Shown here: positions 15,702 to 25,210 of the stretch, one piece after another
How positions within the stretch are numbered: position 1 is the first letter of the stretch
Layout of the letters: the number at the start of each line of letters is the position of its first letter
From: Ideonella sp.
GTDB lineage: Bacteria > Pseudomonadota > Gammaproteobacteria > Burkholderiales > Burkholderiaceae_C
NCBI GenBank assembly: GCA_016721465.1
Contig: JADKIA010000003.1
Span: 62,001 to 126,000 of the forward strand
Direction of reading: 5' to 3'
DNA length: 64,000 bases
Notes under the pieces: generated by a model
What the model was told of the DNA's origin: nothing
Seen by the model: only the letters and a program-made list of their open reading frames with translations
The model's database searches: none
Translations under genes and position numbers: made by a program

Positions 15702-15938
15702 ATGAGCGACCCATCCACCTCGCATTGGCTGCCCGAGCACGGTCGGGTGGAACAGCTGATGATCCTGCTGCACGGCGACACCACCATCGCCATTGCCACC
15801 GACGTGGGCCATGTGCTGGCCCCGGTGCTGGTGGAGCGCGCGCTGTTCCGCCTGCGCAACCACATTCCCCACCGCACCTGGGCCGCCGCGCTGGGCATGG
15901 TGCCGGGTCTGGCCCGCCGCCAGGGCGAACGCGCCTGA
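15702..15938 (+). CDS. Small hypothetical protein downstream of dnaE2
   Basis: The 78-residue product begins MSDPSTSHWLPEHGRVEQL and is soluble with a basic C-terminus; I recognise no family. It starts 35 bases after the dnaE2 stop and ends 26 bases before yaaA on the same strand, so co-transcription is likely. The ATG is the only start that fits the gap. Codon use matches the neighbours, supporting real coding. Confidence 0.6.
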   Translation: MSDPSTSHWLPEHGRVEQLMILLHGDTTIAIATDVGHVLAPVLVERALFRLRNHIPHRTWAAALGMVPGLARRQGERA

Positions 15939-15964
15939 GCCGTTGCGCTGCACGCGAGAACACC

Positions 15965-16747
15965 ATGCTGCTTCTGCTGTCACCGGCCAAGACCCTGGAC
16001 TATGAAACGCCGATTCGGGCCACTGTGCTGCGGCGTGCGACCGAGCCGGCGTTCATGTCTCGCGCTGCCGAATTGATCCACACGCTGGCGCGCCTGTCGC
16101 CGCCCGAAGTGGCGACCTTGATGGACTTGTCGGACGAACTTGCCGCGCTCAACGTGGGTCGCTACGCCGCCTGGCAGCCGCAGGCCACCCCGCAAAACAG
16201 CCGTCCGGCCGCACTGGCCTTCAATGGCGACGTGTACGAAGGCCTGCAGGCGCAGTCGCTGAAGGTGGCCGATCTCGACTGGGCGCAGCAGCATGTGGTG
16301 ATCCTGTCCGGTCTGTACGGCGCGCTGCGCCCGCTCGATCGGCTGCAGCCCTACCGCCTGGAGATGGGCACCCGCCTGGCCACGGCCCGCGGCCGCGACC
16401 TGGTGGCGTTCTGGGGCGACACCATCGCCCAGTACCTGAACGAGCGCCAGGCCAACGAGGCCCGGCCCGTCATCGTCAACCTGGCCTCGCAGGAGTACTT
16501 CCGCGCCGCCAACCGCCCGCTGCTGCGAGCGCGTGTGGTGGATTGCGTGTTCGAGGACTGGAAGGATGGTCGCTACAAGGTGATCAGCTTCTTTGCCAAG
16601 CGGGCCCGCGGCCTGCTGTGCCGCTGGGCCGTGCTGCACCGCGTGGCCACGGTGAACAAGCTCGCCCAGTTCGAGGCCGAGGGCTATGCGCTCGACCACG
16701 ACGCGTCGGCCCGCGACCGCCTGGTGTTCCGCCGCCGGTCGAGTTGA
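15965..16747 (+). CDS. yaaA: Peroxide stress protein YaaA (DUF328/UPF0246)
   Basis: The 260-residue protein shows the YaaA signatures LLLLSPAKTLDYETP at the start, FNGDVYEGL (about 82-90), VVILSGLYGALRPLDRLQPYRLEMGTRL (about 103-130), and VINLASQEYF-like and FFAKRARGLLCR segments. In E. coli YaaA lowers free iron and protects DNA during hydrogen peroxide stress. The length is normal. The start ATG 15965 directly gives the conserved MLLLLSPAKT N-terminus. It stands after dnaE2 and a small gene on the same strand, a plausible DNA-damage context. Confidence 0.95.
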   Translation: MLLLLSPAKTLDYETPIRATVLRRATEPAFMSRAAELIHTLARLSPPEVATLMDLSDELAALNVGRYAAWQPQATPQNSRPAALAFNGDVYEGLQAQSLKVADLDWAQQHVVILSGLYGALRPLDRLQPYRLEMGTRLATARGRDLVAFWGDTIAQYLNERQANEARPVIVNLASQEYFRAANRPLLRARVVDCVFEDWKDGRYKVISFFAKRARGLLCRWAVLHRVATVNKLAQFEAEGYALDHDASARDRLVFRRRSS

Positions 16748-16805
16748 ACCCGGCCACGCCGCTCTGGCACCGAAAGGGAGAGGAAAACCTGGTGAAAATG
16801 GCGCC

Positions 16806-17663
16806 ATGAAGCCGCAAGTCATCACGCCTGAACTGCGCAGCTGGATCATCGACCAGGCCAAGGCCGGTTGCCGTCCCGAGGACGTGCTGGCCTCCATGCG
16901 CAACAGCGGGTGGCAGGACGACGTGGCCGCCGATGCCCTGGAAGCCACGCTGCGCGAGCACCTGGCCAGCCAGGGTCAGCACCATGCCTTTGGATTGCCG
17001 GCGCCCGTGCCGGTGCCCGAACCCCGCCTGGCCGGTTCCCCCAGCCACCTGTGGGCCGATGACCACGAGGTAAAGGTCCTGCTGGCCATGCGCAACCCGC
17101 GCATCGTCGTGTTTGGCGGCTTCCTGTCGGACGTGGAATGCGACGCACTGGTGGCCGCCGCCGGGCCGCGCATGAGCCGGTCCGAAACGGTGGTCAATGC
17201 CACCGGCGGCAGCGAGGTGCACGCGGCCCGCACCAGCCGGGGCATGTTCTTCGGCCGCGGGGAAGGCGCGCTGTGCGAGCGCATCGAGCGCCGCATCGCC
17301 GCGCTGGTGAACTGGCCAGTGGAAAACGGCGAAGGCCTGCAGGTGCTGCACTACGGGCCCGGCGCCGAATACAAGGCCCACAACGACTACTTCGACCCTG
17401 CGCAGCCAGGCATGACCAGCGTGCTGGCACGCGGCGGGCAGCGGGTGGGCACCTTGGTGATGTACTTGAACACGCCCGAACAAGGTGGGGGCACGGTGTT
17501 TCCGGATGTTGCACTCGAGGTGGCACCGATCAAGGGCAATGCGGTGTTCTTCAGTTACGACCGGGCCCACGCCATCACCCGCACGCTGCATGGCGGTGCA
17601 CCGGTGATCCAGGGTGAGAAGTGGGTGGCCACCAAATGGCTGCGCGAACGTGAGTTTGTCTGA
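16806..17663 (+). CDS. 2-oxoglutarate/Fe(II)-dependent prolyl 4-hydroxylase-like oxygenase
   Basis: The 285-residue protein has a short helical N-terminal part (1-60) and a P4H catalytic domain from about 95. The iron ligands are H192 and D194 in HNDYFD and H262 in TLHGG; K272 (GEKWVATKWLRE) binds 2-oxoglutarate. The family hydroxylates proline in peptides using O2 and 2-oxoglutarate; bacterial substrates include EF-Tu in some species, but the target here is unknown. A GGGAGAGGAAA ribosome site precedes the ATG. Confidence 0.93.
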   Translation: MKPQVITPELRSWIIDQAKAGCRPEDVLASMRNSGWQDDVAADALEATLREHLASQGQHHAFGLPAPVPVPEPRLAGSPSHLWADDHEVKVLLAMRNPRIVVFGGFLSDVECDALVAAAGPRMSRSETVVNATGGSEVHAARTSRGMFFGRGEGALCERIERRIAALVNWPVENGEGLQVLHYGPGAEYKAHNDYFDPAQPGMTSVLARGGQRVGTLVMYLNTPEQGGGTVFPDVALEVAPIKGNAVFFSYDRAHAITRTLHGGAPVIQGEKWVATKWLREREFV

Positions 17664-17743
17664 AACGCGTCAACCGTTTGCCGTTCCACCGCGTTGATTG
17701 CCCCGAGCGCTAGTGCTCCCATTGCAATTGAGGAATAGAAACC

Positions 17744-17974
17744 ATGAACAAGCTCATCGCTGCCCTGATCGCCGCCGCCTTCTCCTTCGGCGCTTTCGCC
17801 CAAACCGCTGCCAAGCCCGCTGCTCCGGCCGCTGCTGCCGCCCCGGCTGCTGCCGCTGCCCCGGCCGCTGCTGCTGCCCCGGCCGCTGCCGCCACCGAGA
17901 AGAAGGCCATGCCCGCCAAGAAGGCCAAGGCCAAGGCCAAGCGCTCGAAGAAGGCCATGAAGAAGGCCGCCTGA
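17744..17974 (+). CDS. Small exported Ala/Pro/Lys-rich protein
   Basis: The 76-residue product has a clear signal peptide (MNKLIAALIAAAFSFGAFA, cut after AFA), then four PAAAA-type repeats, then a lysine-rich tail (KKAKAKAKRSKKAMKKAA). The repeats are also visible in DNA as a short GCTGCCCCGGCCGCT unit. Such small acid- or cold-response-like proteins are common in Burkholderiales, with no firm function. A GAGGAAT ribosome site precedes the ATG, and a terminator follows. The opposite strand is also open (17710-17958) because the repeat lacks stops; I treat that as a shadow. Confidence 0.75.
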   Translation: MNKLIAALIAAAFSFGAFAQTAAKPAAPAAAAAPAAAAAPAAAAAPAAAATEKKAMPAKKAKAKAKRSKKAMKKAA

Positions 17975-18021
17975 TCTTTCAGGGCTGAATCGGAGCCCCG
18001 GTTTCGACCGGGACTTCAGGG

Positions 18022-18045
18022 AAAACCCGGCCTCGGCCGGGTTTT
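18022..18045 (+). terminator. Rho-independent-type hairpin
   Basis: AAAACCCGGCC, a TC loop, and GGCCGGGTTTT form an 11-bp stem 48 bases after the small exported gene. It lies between that + strand gene and the convergent MBL gene and could serve both strands. Confidence 0.85.
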
Positions 18046-18082
18046 CGCATTTCTGCGCCGCATGGCGGCGTCCTTGGGGCAC

Positions 18083-19438
18083 TCAGATCGTGAAGCGCTC
18101 ACCGTGCTGCGGCACCTGAACGGCCCAGCCCAGCTCGTCCTTGATGCGGGTGCGCAGGGCGTCGGCCGCCTCCGCCTCGCCGTGCACCACGAAGGTGCGG
18201 TTGGGCGCCCGGCCCAGGCCGCGCGCCCATTCGAGCAGTTCCTTCGCATCGGCATGGCCGGACAGCCCTTCCAGCGAGCTGATCCGGGCCCGCACGGGCA
18301 CCATTTCGCCGTGGATCTTGATTTCGGTGGCACCGCCCACCAGCTTGGCACCACGGCTGCCGCCCACCTGGAATCCCGCGAACACCACCTGGTGCCGCGG
18401 GTCCGGTGCGAGTGACTTCAGGTGCAGCAACACGCGGCCGCCCGTGGCCATGCCGCTGGCCGACAGGATCACCGACGGGTAGCGCGACTGTGCCAGCCGT
18501 TGTGACTGTGCGCCGGTGGTGACCAGCCGCACACCGTCGGCCATGCGCAGCGCTTCGCCAGGCCGCAGCGCCAGCAGCCGCCGATGCCGGCGGTACAACT
18601 CGGTGGCCTCGATGGCCATCGGGCTGTCCAGGTAGATCGGAACCCGATCCGGGATCTCTCCGGCGGCCTTCAGCCGCTGCAGCAGCACCAGCAGGGCCTG
18701 GGCGCGGCCCACCGCGAAGGTGGGCAACAGCACCGTGCCACCGCGCCCCATGGTGTCGCGCACGATGCGGCCCAGCTCGGCTTGCGCGTCCACCACCGGG
18801 TGCAGGCGGTTGCCGTAGGTCGATTCGATCAAGAGCACGTCGGCGTGCTGCGCGGGCTCGGGCGGGGGCATCAGCAGGTCGCCGCGGCGGCCCACATCAC
18901 CCGAGAAGCACAGCGACTCCTGCCCGTCGGACAGGTGCACCGAACAGGCACCCAGCAGGTGCCCCACGGGCGTCAAGGTGACCGACACCCTGCCCAGGGC
19001 CAGCGCCTTGCCGGGCGGCAGGGCGACGATCTTGGCCAGCGCGCGCCGGGCATCGCTGCGCGTGTACAGCGGCAGGGCCTTGTCGTGCCGACTGAAGTGG
19101 TAGCGGTTGGCGCGGCGGGCGTCTTCTTCCTGCAGATGGGCGCTGTCCAGCAGCAGCACCTCGGCCAGATCGCGCGTGGCGGGGGATGCGTAGATCGGCC
19201 CGCGGTAGCCTTGCCGCACCAGCCCAGGCAGCCAGCCGCTGTGGTCCAGGTGGGCGTGGCTGAGCACCACGGCATCGATGTCGCGCGGGTCCACCGCCAT
19301 CGGTGCCCAGTTGCGCTCGCGCAGCACCTTGTAGCCCTGGAACAGGCCGCAGTCGAGCAGGATGCGCTGCCCGCCAATCGTGACCAGGTGGCGCGAGCCG
19401 GTCACGCTGTCGGCAGCGCCGAGGAAGTGCAGGTCCAT
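18083..19438 (-). CDS. MBL-fold/beta-CASP/RMMBL exonuclease-like protein (CPSF-related)
   Basis: The 451-residue protein has a metallo-beta-lactamase domain with the zinc motif SHAHLDHSGWLPGL (about 60-73), further ligands in GHLLGACS and FSGDVGR, a central beta-CASP domain (LLIESTYGNRLHP, LLPTFAVGRAQALLVLLQRL), and a C-terminal RMMBL part with FVVHGEAEAADAL. The family comprises RNA nucleases related to eukaryotic CPSF-73; the bacterial role is usually RNA processing. It starts 6 bases after the Rossmann-fold gene on the same strand, so the two form a likely operon. Confidence 0.92.
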   Translation of the reverse strand: MDLHFLGAADSVTGSRHLVTIGGQRILLDCGLFQGYKVLRERNWAPMAVDPRDIDAVVLSHAHLDHSGWLPGLVRQGYRGPIYASPATRDLAEVLLLDSAHLQEEDARRANRYHFSRHDKALPLYTRSDARRALAKIVALPPGKALALGRVSVTLTPVGHLLGACSVHLSDGQESLCFSGDVGRRGDLLMPPPEPAQHADVLLIESTYGNRLHPVVDAQAELGRIVRDTMGRGGTVLLPTFAVGRAQALLVLLQRLKAAGEIPDRVPIYLDSPMAIEATELYRRHRRLLALRPGEALRMADGVRLVTTGAQSQRLAQSRYPSVILSASGMATGGRVLLHLKSLAPDPRHQVVFAGFQVGGSRGAKLVGGATEIKIHGEMVPVRARISSLEGLSGHADAKELLEWARGLGRAPNRTFVVHGEAEAADALRTRIKDELGWAVQVPQHGERFTI

Positions 19439-19444
19439 GTCGGT

Positions 19445-20119
19445 TCAGCCCCCGAGGCGGTGCAGCTCGTCGCACTCGACCACGTGCACGCCGGAGGTCT
19501 CCGTCTCCAGCGCCGTCAGCAGGCCACGGGCCACCACCTCGGCGCGGATGGGCATCAATCGCCTGGGCGTGAACCAGGCCAATGCCGGAGCAAACCACTG
19601 CGCCAGTGCTTCGGTCGGCCGGGTGGCTTGCCCGAGTGCGCTGCGGTCGCCCAGCAGCAAGGACGGTCGCGCGATCACCAGGTGCTTGAAGCCCAGCTGC
19701 GCCACGGCCTGCTCGGCCTCGCCCTTGGTGCGGTTGTAGAAGATGGCCGAAGCGGCATCGGCACCGAGGGCCGACACCAGCCCGAAGCGCTTGGCACCGG
19801 CTCGGCGGGCCGCCTGGGCGAAGGCCAGCACGGCGTCGTAGTCCACTGCCCGGAAGGCGGCCTGTGATCCGGCCGTGGCCATGGTGGTGCCCAGTGCGCA
19901 CAGGGCGATGTCCACGCGCGGTAGCTCGGGCATGGCACAACTGCGCCATGCCACCGCATGGGCCTGCGGCAGCGCCTCCAAGGCGGGCAGCGGACGGCGC
20001 AGCAGCAGGTGCAGTTCGCCGCAATCCCGGTCTGCGGCCAACTGCTGGGCCAGCGCCCGGCCCACGAGGCCGCTGGCGCCGGCCAGTGCGTATCGGAGGA
20101 ACTGGGGCCGATCGGTCAT
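19445..20119 (-). CDS. NAD(P)-binding Rossmann-fold protein (NmrA/HTATIP2-like)
   Basis: The roughly 224-residue protein begins with a dinucleotide-binding motif (YALAGASGLVGRALAQQL, about 9-26) and has ALCALGTTMATAGSQAAFRAVDYDAVLAFAQAARRAGAKRFGLVSALGAD and a YNRTKGEAEQAV active-site-like YxxxK segment. It resembles the small atypical SDRs of the HTATIP2/YbjT type, which bind NADPH and are often regulatory. ATG 20119 was chosen because the fold starts 10 residues later; an upstream start at 20215 adds sequence unlike the family. Confidence 0.85.
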   Translation of the reverse strand: MTDRPQFLRYALAGASGLVGRALAQQLAADRDCGELHLLLRRPLPALEALPQAHAVAWRSCAMPELPRVDIALCALGTTMATAGSQAAFRAVDYDAVLAFAQAARRAGAKRFGLVSALGADAASAIFYNRTKGEAEQAVAQLGFKHLVIARPSLLLGDRSALGQATRPTEALAQWFAPALAWFTPRRLMPIRAEVVARGLLTALETETSGVHVVECDELHRLGG

Positions 20120-20221
20120 GGGCCGATTGTCGTCCTGTCCGCGGGCTTTGGGGCCTGCCTGCGCATGGCCCAACGCAAAGCAACGCAAGGTGGCCGACGC
20201 GGCTGCGTCGGCCACCGGCGA

Positions 20222-21754
20222 TCAGCGCTTGGGTTGCGTCAGTCGCGGTGCGGGACGCCCGCCCTGGCGCGTCCCTTCCGGGCGGGCATGCCGCTGAGTC
20301 TGCGGCTGGCCATGTGGCGCGGGCTGGGTGGCGTGGCCTGCGCCGGCGCGGTCGTGGCGTGGCGCCGCATTGCGCGGGTTGTTGCCGTGGCTGTCCTGGC
20401 GGGCGTCGGTGCCGTGGCGTGGTGCCGGCTTGGGTGCCGGGCTGCCACGCGGCGCGTCGCGACGGTCGTCCCGGCGGGCACCATCGCGGCGGCCACCGCC
20501 ACCGCCACCGCCGCCACCAGGGCGGCCGCCACCACCGCCGGCGTTGCGGCGTGTGCCGCCCACCCCGATGGTCATGCGGCCCAGCACGATGGGCTCGGCG
20601 CGCTCACCGCTGGGCGGCTCGAAGCCGGGCACGGTTTCGCTGGGGATGCTGCGCTTGATCAGCCGCTCGATGTCGCGCAGGAAGATGTCCTCGTCAACGC
20701 ACACCAGCGAGATCGCCTCACCCTGCGCGCCGGCACGGCCGGTGCGGCCGATGCGGTGCACGTAGTCTTCCGGTACGTTGGGCAGCTCGAAGTTGACGAC
20801 GTGCGGCAACTGGTCGATGTCGATGCCGCGCGCGGCAATGTCGGTGGCCACCAGCACCGGCAGGTCGCCGGTCTTGAACTCGGCCAACGCCTTGGTGCGC
20901 GCGCCCTGGCTCTTGTTGCCGTGGATCGCCATTGCGCCGATGCCTTCCTTGTTCAGGAATTCGGCCAGGCGGTTGGCACCGTGCTTCATGCGCGTGAACA
21001 CCAGCACCTGTCGCCATTGGCCTTCGCGGATCAGGTGGGCGAGCAACTCCTTCTTGCGTTCGCGGCCCACTGGGTGCACCTTCTGCGCGATGTTCTCCGC
21101 GGTCTGGTTGCGGCGGGCCACTTCGATCAGCACCGGGTTGTTCAACAGCCGATCGGCCAGGGTCTTGATCTCATCGCTGAAGGTGGCCGAGAACAGCAGG
21201 CTCTGCTTCTTCGGCGGCAGGTAGGCCAGCACCTTCTTGATGTCGTGGATGAAGCCCATGTCGAGCATGCGGTCGGCTTCGTCGAGCACGAAGATCTGCA
21301 CATGGCTCAGGTCGAGCGTGCCCTGCTGGTGGTGGTCGAGCAAACGGCCGGGCGTGGCCACGAGGATGTCCACGCCGCGGCGCAGCGCGTTGATCTGTGG
21401 CTGCATGCCGACGCCACCGAACATCACCATGCTGGTCAGCGGCAAATATTTGCCGTAGGTGCGCACGCTCTCTTCCACCTGCGCGGCGAGCTCGCGCGTC
21501 GGCGTGAGGATCAGCGCGCGGATGCAGATGCGGCCTCGGGCGTCCTTCTTGCTGGGCTCCAGTGCCAGCCGGTGCAGCATCGGCAGCGTGAAGCCGGCGG
21601 TCTTGCCGGTGCCCGTCTGGGCACCGCCCATCAGGTCGCCGCCCTTCAGGACGACTGGGATGGCTTGCGCCTGGATCGGGGTGGGGGTGTCGTAGCCCTG
21701 CTCGCGAACGGCGCGCAGGAGCGGCTCGGCCAGGCCGAGTTCATTGAAATGCAT
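20222..21754 (-). CDS. rhlE: DEAD-box ATP-dependent RNA helicase RhlE
   Basis: The 510-residue protein starts MHFNELGLAEPLLRAVREQGY with the Q motif (TPTPIQAQAIP), Walker A AQTGTGKT, PTRELAAQ, GGVGMQPQ, ATPGRLLD, DEAD (VLDEADRMLDMGF), SATF, and a helicase-C domain with VATDIAARGIDI and HRIGRTGRAG. The last 110 residues are a Gly/Arg/Pro-rich tail (GGGGGRPGGGGGGGGGRRDGARRDDRRD) that probably aids RNA binding. RhlE acts in RNA remodelling and ribosome assembly. ATG 21754 is used because homologs begin with this sequence; the frame is open upstream to 21904. Confidence 0.93.
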   Translation of the reverse strand: MHFNELGLAEPLLRAVREQGYDTPTPIQAQAIPVVLKGGDLMGGAQTGTGKTAGFTLPMLHRLALEPSKKDARGRICIRALILTPTRELAAQVEESVRTYGKYLPLTSMVMFGGVGMQPQINALRRGVDILVATPGRLLDHHQQGTLDLSHVQIFVLDEADRMLDMGFIHDIKKVLAYLPPKKQSLLFSATFSDEIKTLADRLLNNPVLIEVARRNQTAENIAQKVHPVGRERKKELLAHLIREGQWRQVLVFTRMKHGANRLAEFLNKEGIGAMAIHGNKSQGARTKALAEFKTGDLPVLVATDIAARGIDIDQLPHVVNFELPNVPEDYVHRIGRTGRAGAQGEAISLVCVDEDIFLRDIERLIKRSIPSETVPGFEPPSGERAEPIVLGRMTIGVGGTRRNAGGGGGRPGGGGGGGGGRRDGARRDDRRDAPRGSPAPKPAPRHGTDARQDSHGNNPRNAAPRHDRAGAGHATQPAPHGQPQTQRHARPEGTRQGGRPAPRLTQPKR

Positions 21755-22007
21755 TGGTGTGGGCCCCTGAAGGGCCTGCAGCTCGCGGCCTGCTGTCGCC
21801 CTGCGGGGCGCACCAGTCCCAGGCGCGATGGGTTCGAGGTGTCGGATTCGACCGTGTCGCGCTGACTGGAGCTCACGACACTGCGGGCATTCTAGCCGCC
21901 ACACTCGCGCAGCGCTGGGCGCGGGTGCGGTCCTGGCTCAGGCAAGCTCGCTTCAGGCACCTTGCCTGCTCCTTTCGGGCGCTGCAGCACAGCGCCCCGG
22001 AGGACAC

Positions 22008-22418
22008 TTACACCGGCATCGGACGGTGATCGTTGAGTGCCAGCCATCCGCGCCCGATCCGGTAGACCGCCCACAGCCCGAGCAGGCCCAGCCCCAGCGG
22101 CCAGGTGAGCAAGCCCACCAGGATCAGCGCCAGCGGCGCGGACACCAGCGCCACCAGGGCTGCCCAGAGCAGCGCGAACCAGAACGTGCGGATCTGCCAG
22201 GCAAAGTGCGATTCCAGCCAGGTGCCGCGCGCCTCGCCGCGTTTCACATAGCTGATGATCACCGCGATGATCGACGGCCAGCCGAACAGGAACGAACCCA
22301 CCAGCGTGGCCGCCCCAAAGGCGCCAATGGCCAAGCCCAGCGCGTGCAGCGCGTAGACGATCTGGGTGGTGGTCACCAGCGAAGGTGAGGCTTCGACGGT
22401 CATGGCATTGCTGGTCAC
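22008..22418 (-). CDS. DUF4870-like small integral membrane protein
   Basis: The 136-residue product has three hydrophobic helices: about 22-40 (YALHALGLAIGAFGAATLVG), 42-58 (GWPSIIAVIISYV) and a long pair near 80-120 (FALLWAALVALVSAPLALILVGLLTWPLGLGLLGLW). The pattern, including ARGTWLESHFAWQIRTFW between helices, is that of DUF4870-type proteins of unknown function. GTG 22418 is preferred because AGGAAG lies 6 bases upstream; another GTG (22445) and an ATG (22403) are alternatives. It is an inner-membrane protein by sequence. Confidence 0.82.
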   Translation of the reverse strand: MTSNAMTVEASPSLVTTTQIVYALHALGLAIGAFGAATLVGSFLFGWPSIIAVIISYVKRGEARGTWLESHFAWQIRTFWFALLWAALVALVSAPLALILVGLLTWPLGLGLLGLWAVYRIGRGWLALNDHRPMPV

Positions 22419-22670
22419 TTCGGTCTTCCTTTCACGAGCCACCACCTTGGCGGCTCAACCCATTTTGAGGCCGCCGCAGGGATTGCAATGGCCACGGCGA
22501 CGAAACGCCGCAGCGGGCCGACCGGACGACACAGGGGTCGACCGGCGCACGCAGCAGCGCGCGGGGGGGCTGCGGTCGCCGAACCAGCGACAATCACCGG
22601 TTCGGCCCAGCCACCCTTGTGGGGACTCGGGCGCCCATCCTTCGACGACCCTGCAGCGAGCACACCGACC

Positions 22671-24335
<1,665 letters not shown>

Positions 24336-24345
24336 GACCCCCCCC

Positions 24346-24451
24346 CGAAGCGCCTTCGGCGCCTCCCCCCAAGGGGCCGAGCCGGACGAGAAACAGTCCC
24401 TGCGGACTGTTTCTCGCCTGCGAGGGCCCATCGGCCTGCTTGCCGATGGGC
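24346..24451. repeat. Cluster of three hairpins after ettA
   Basis: A short GCGCC-TTC-GGCGC hairpin within poly-C/poly-G flanks (about 24350-24362) is followed by a 12-bp stem, GAGAAACAGTCC / GGACTGTTTCTC with a 4-base loop (24388-24415), and a 10-bp stem, GCCCATCGGC / GCCGATGGGC (24426-24451). None has a T-tract. It looks like a burkholderial intergenic repeat element that may also end transcription; only one copy is in this window. Confidence 0.6.
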
Positions 24452-24556
24452 AACCCCGGTGGACCGGCGGAGCCGGATCCACGGCGTCTGCTGGATGGGC
24501 GCCGGCCTGCGGCGGCTTGGAATTCCGCAGTGCGCTGTGCCTGCTGGCCCTTGGTG

Positions 24557-25138
24557 TCAGGGCAGCAGGTCGGTGAGTTCGCCGAGGGCCAGCATCTGTG
24601 GCAGATCGCGCGGCGGCGCCGGGGCCGGATCGCCGGGGCGTGGCGTGCGCAGTGCCAGGCCCAGTGTGGCCACGTCGTGCCAGGCGCCGAGCTTGAAACC
24701 CACGTTGCGGTGCAGGCCCACGGGCTCGAAGCCCAGGGCGCGGTGCAGGCCGATGCTGCCGTCGTTGGGCACGGTGATGCCGCCATAGGCGTTGTAGAAA
24801 CCCTGCCGGCGCAGGATGTCGAACAGGCGCTCGTACAGCTGGCGCCCCACCCCTTGGCGCTGCAGGCCCGGCGCCACGTACACCGACACCCCGACCGACC
24901 ACTGGTAGCACACGCGATCGCTGTGCGCGCCGGCATAGGCGTAGCCCTGTGCACCGCTGCCCTCGTCCCACACCAGCCAGGGCCAGCGCTTCACGGTCTT
25001 GGCGATGCGGGCAGCGATCTCGGCCGCGTCGGGCGGCACCAGCTCGAACGAGGTGGGCCGGTCGGTGACATAGGGCGCGTAGATCTCGGCGATGCGCGCG
25101 GCATCTTCGAGGCGAACCAGACGGATCGGCGGGGGCAT
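24557..25138 (-). CDS. GNAT acetyltransferase, phosphinothricin acetyltransferase-like
   Basis: The 193-residue protein matches the PAT/Bar group: IRLVRLEDAARIAEIYAPYVTDRPTSFELVPP at the start, the acetyl-CoA loop VSVYVAPGLQRQGVGRQLYERLFDIL (about 84-109), GFYNAYGGITVPNDGSIGLHRALGFEPVGLHRNVGFKLGAWHDV and a final aromatic-basic strand. The family acetylates methionine derivatives or phosphinothricin-like compounds with acetyl-CoA. The natural substrate here is unknown. The last 35 residues (PRPGDPAPAPPRDLPQ...) are an extra tail. Confidence 0.9.
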   Translation of the reverse strand: MPPPIRLVRLEDAARIAEIYAPYVTDRPTSFELVPPDAAEIAARIAKTVKRWPWLVWDEGSGAQGYAYAGAHSDRVCYQWSVGVSVYVAPGLQRQGVGRQLYERLFDILRRQGFYNAYGGITVPNDGSIGLHRALGFEPVGLHRNVGFKLGAWHDVATLGLALRTPRPGDPAPAPPRDLPQMLALGELTDLLP

Positions 25139-25210
25139 GGTGGGGTGGCCAGCAAGTGGACGGGCCCGCAATGGTAGGCTGGCGCGCTGTTTTTCAGCGC
25201 GACCCACCCC

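Noticed and set aside
12358..15990. A 1210-codon open frame on the - strand opposite dnaE2
   Set aside because: It is an antisense shadow of GC-rich coding sequence; the + strand frame has all DnaE2 motifs and the - frame has only low-complexity His/Gln/Arg/Gly-rich sequence.
17710..17958. A - strand frame with Ala/Gly repeats opposite the small exported protein
   Set aside because: The repeat lacks stops in several frames; only the + strand frame has a signal peptide and ribosome site.
19958..21865. A 635-codon + strand frame opposite rhlE
   Set aside because: It has no domains and mirrors the helicase frame; rhlE motifs are complete on the - strand.
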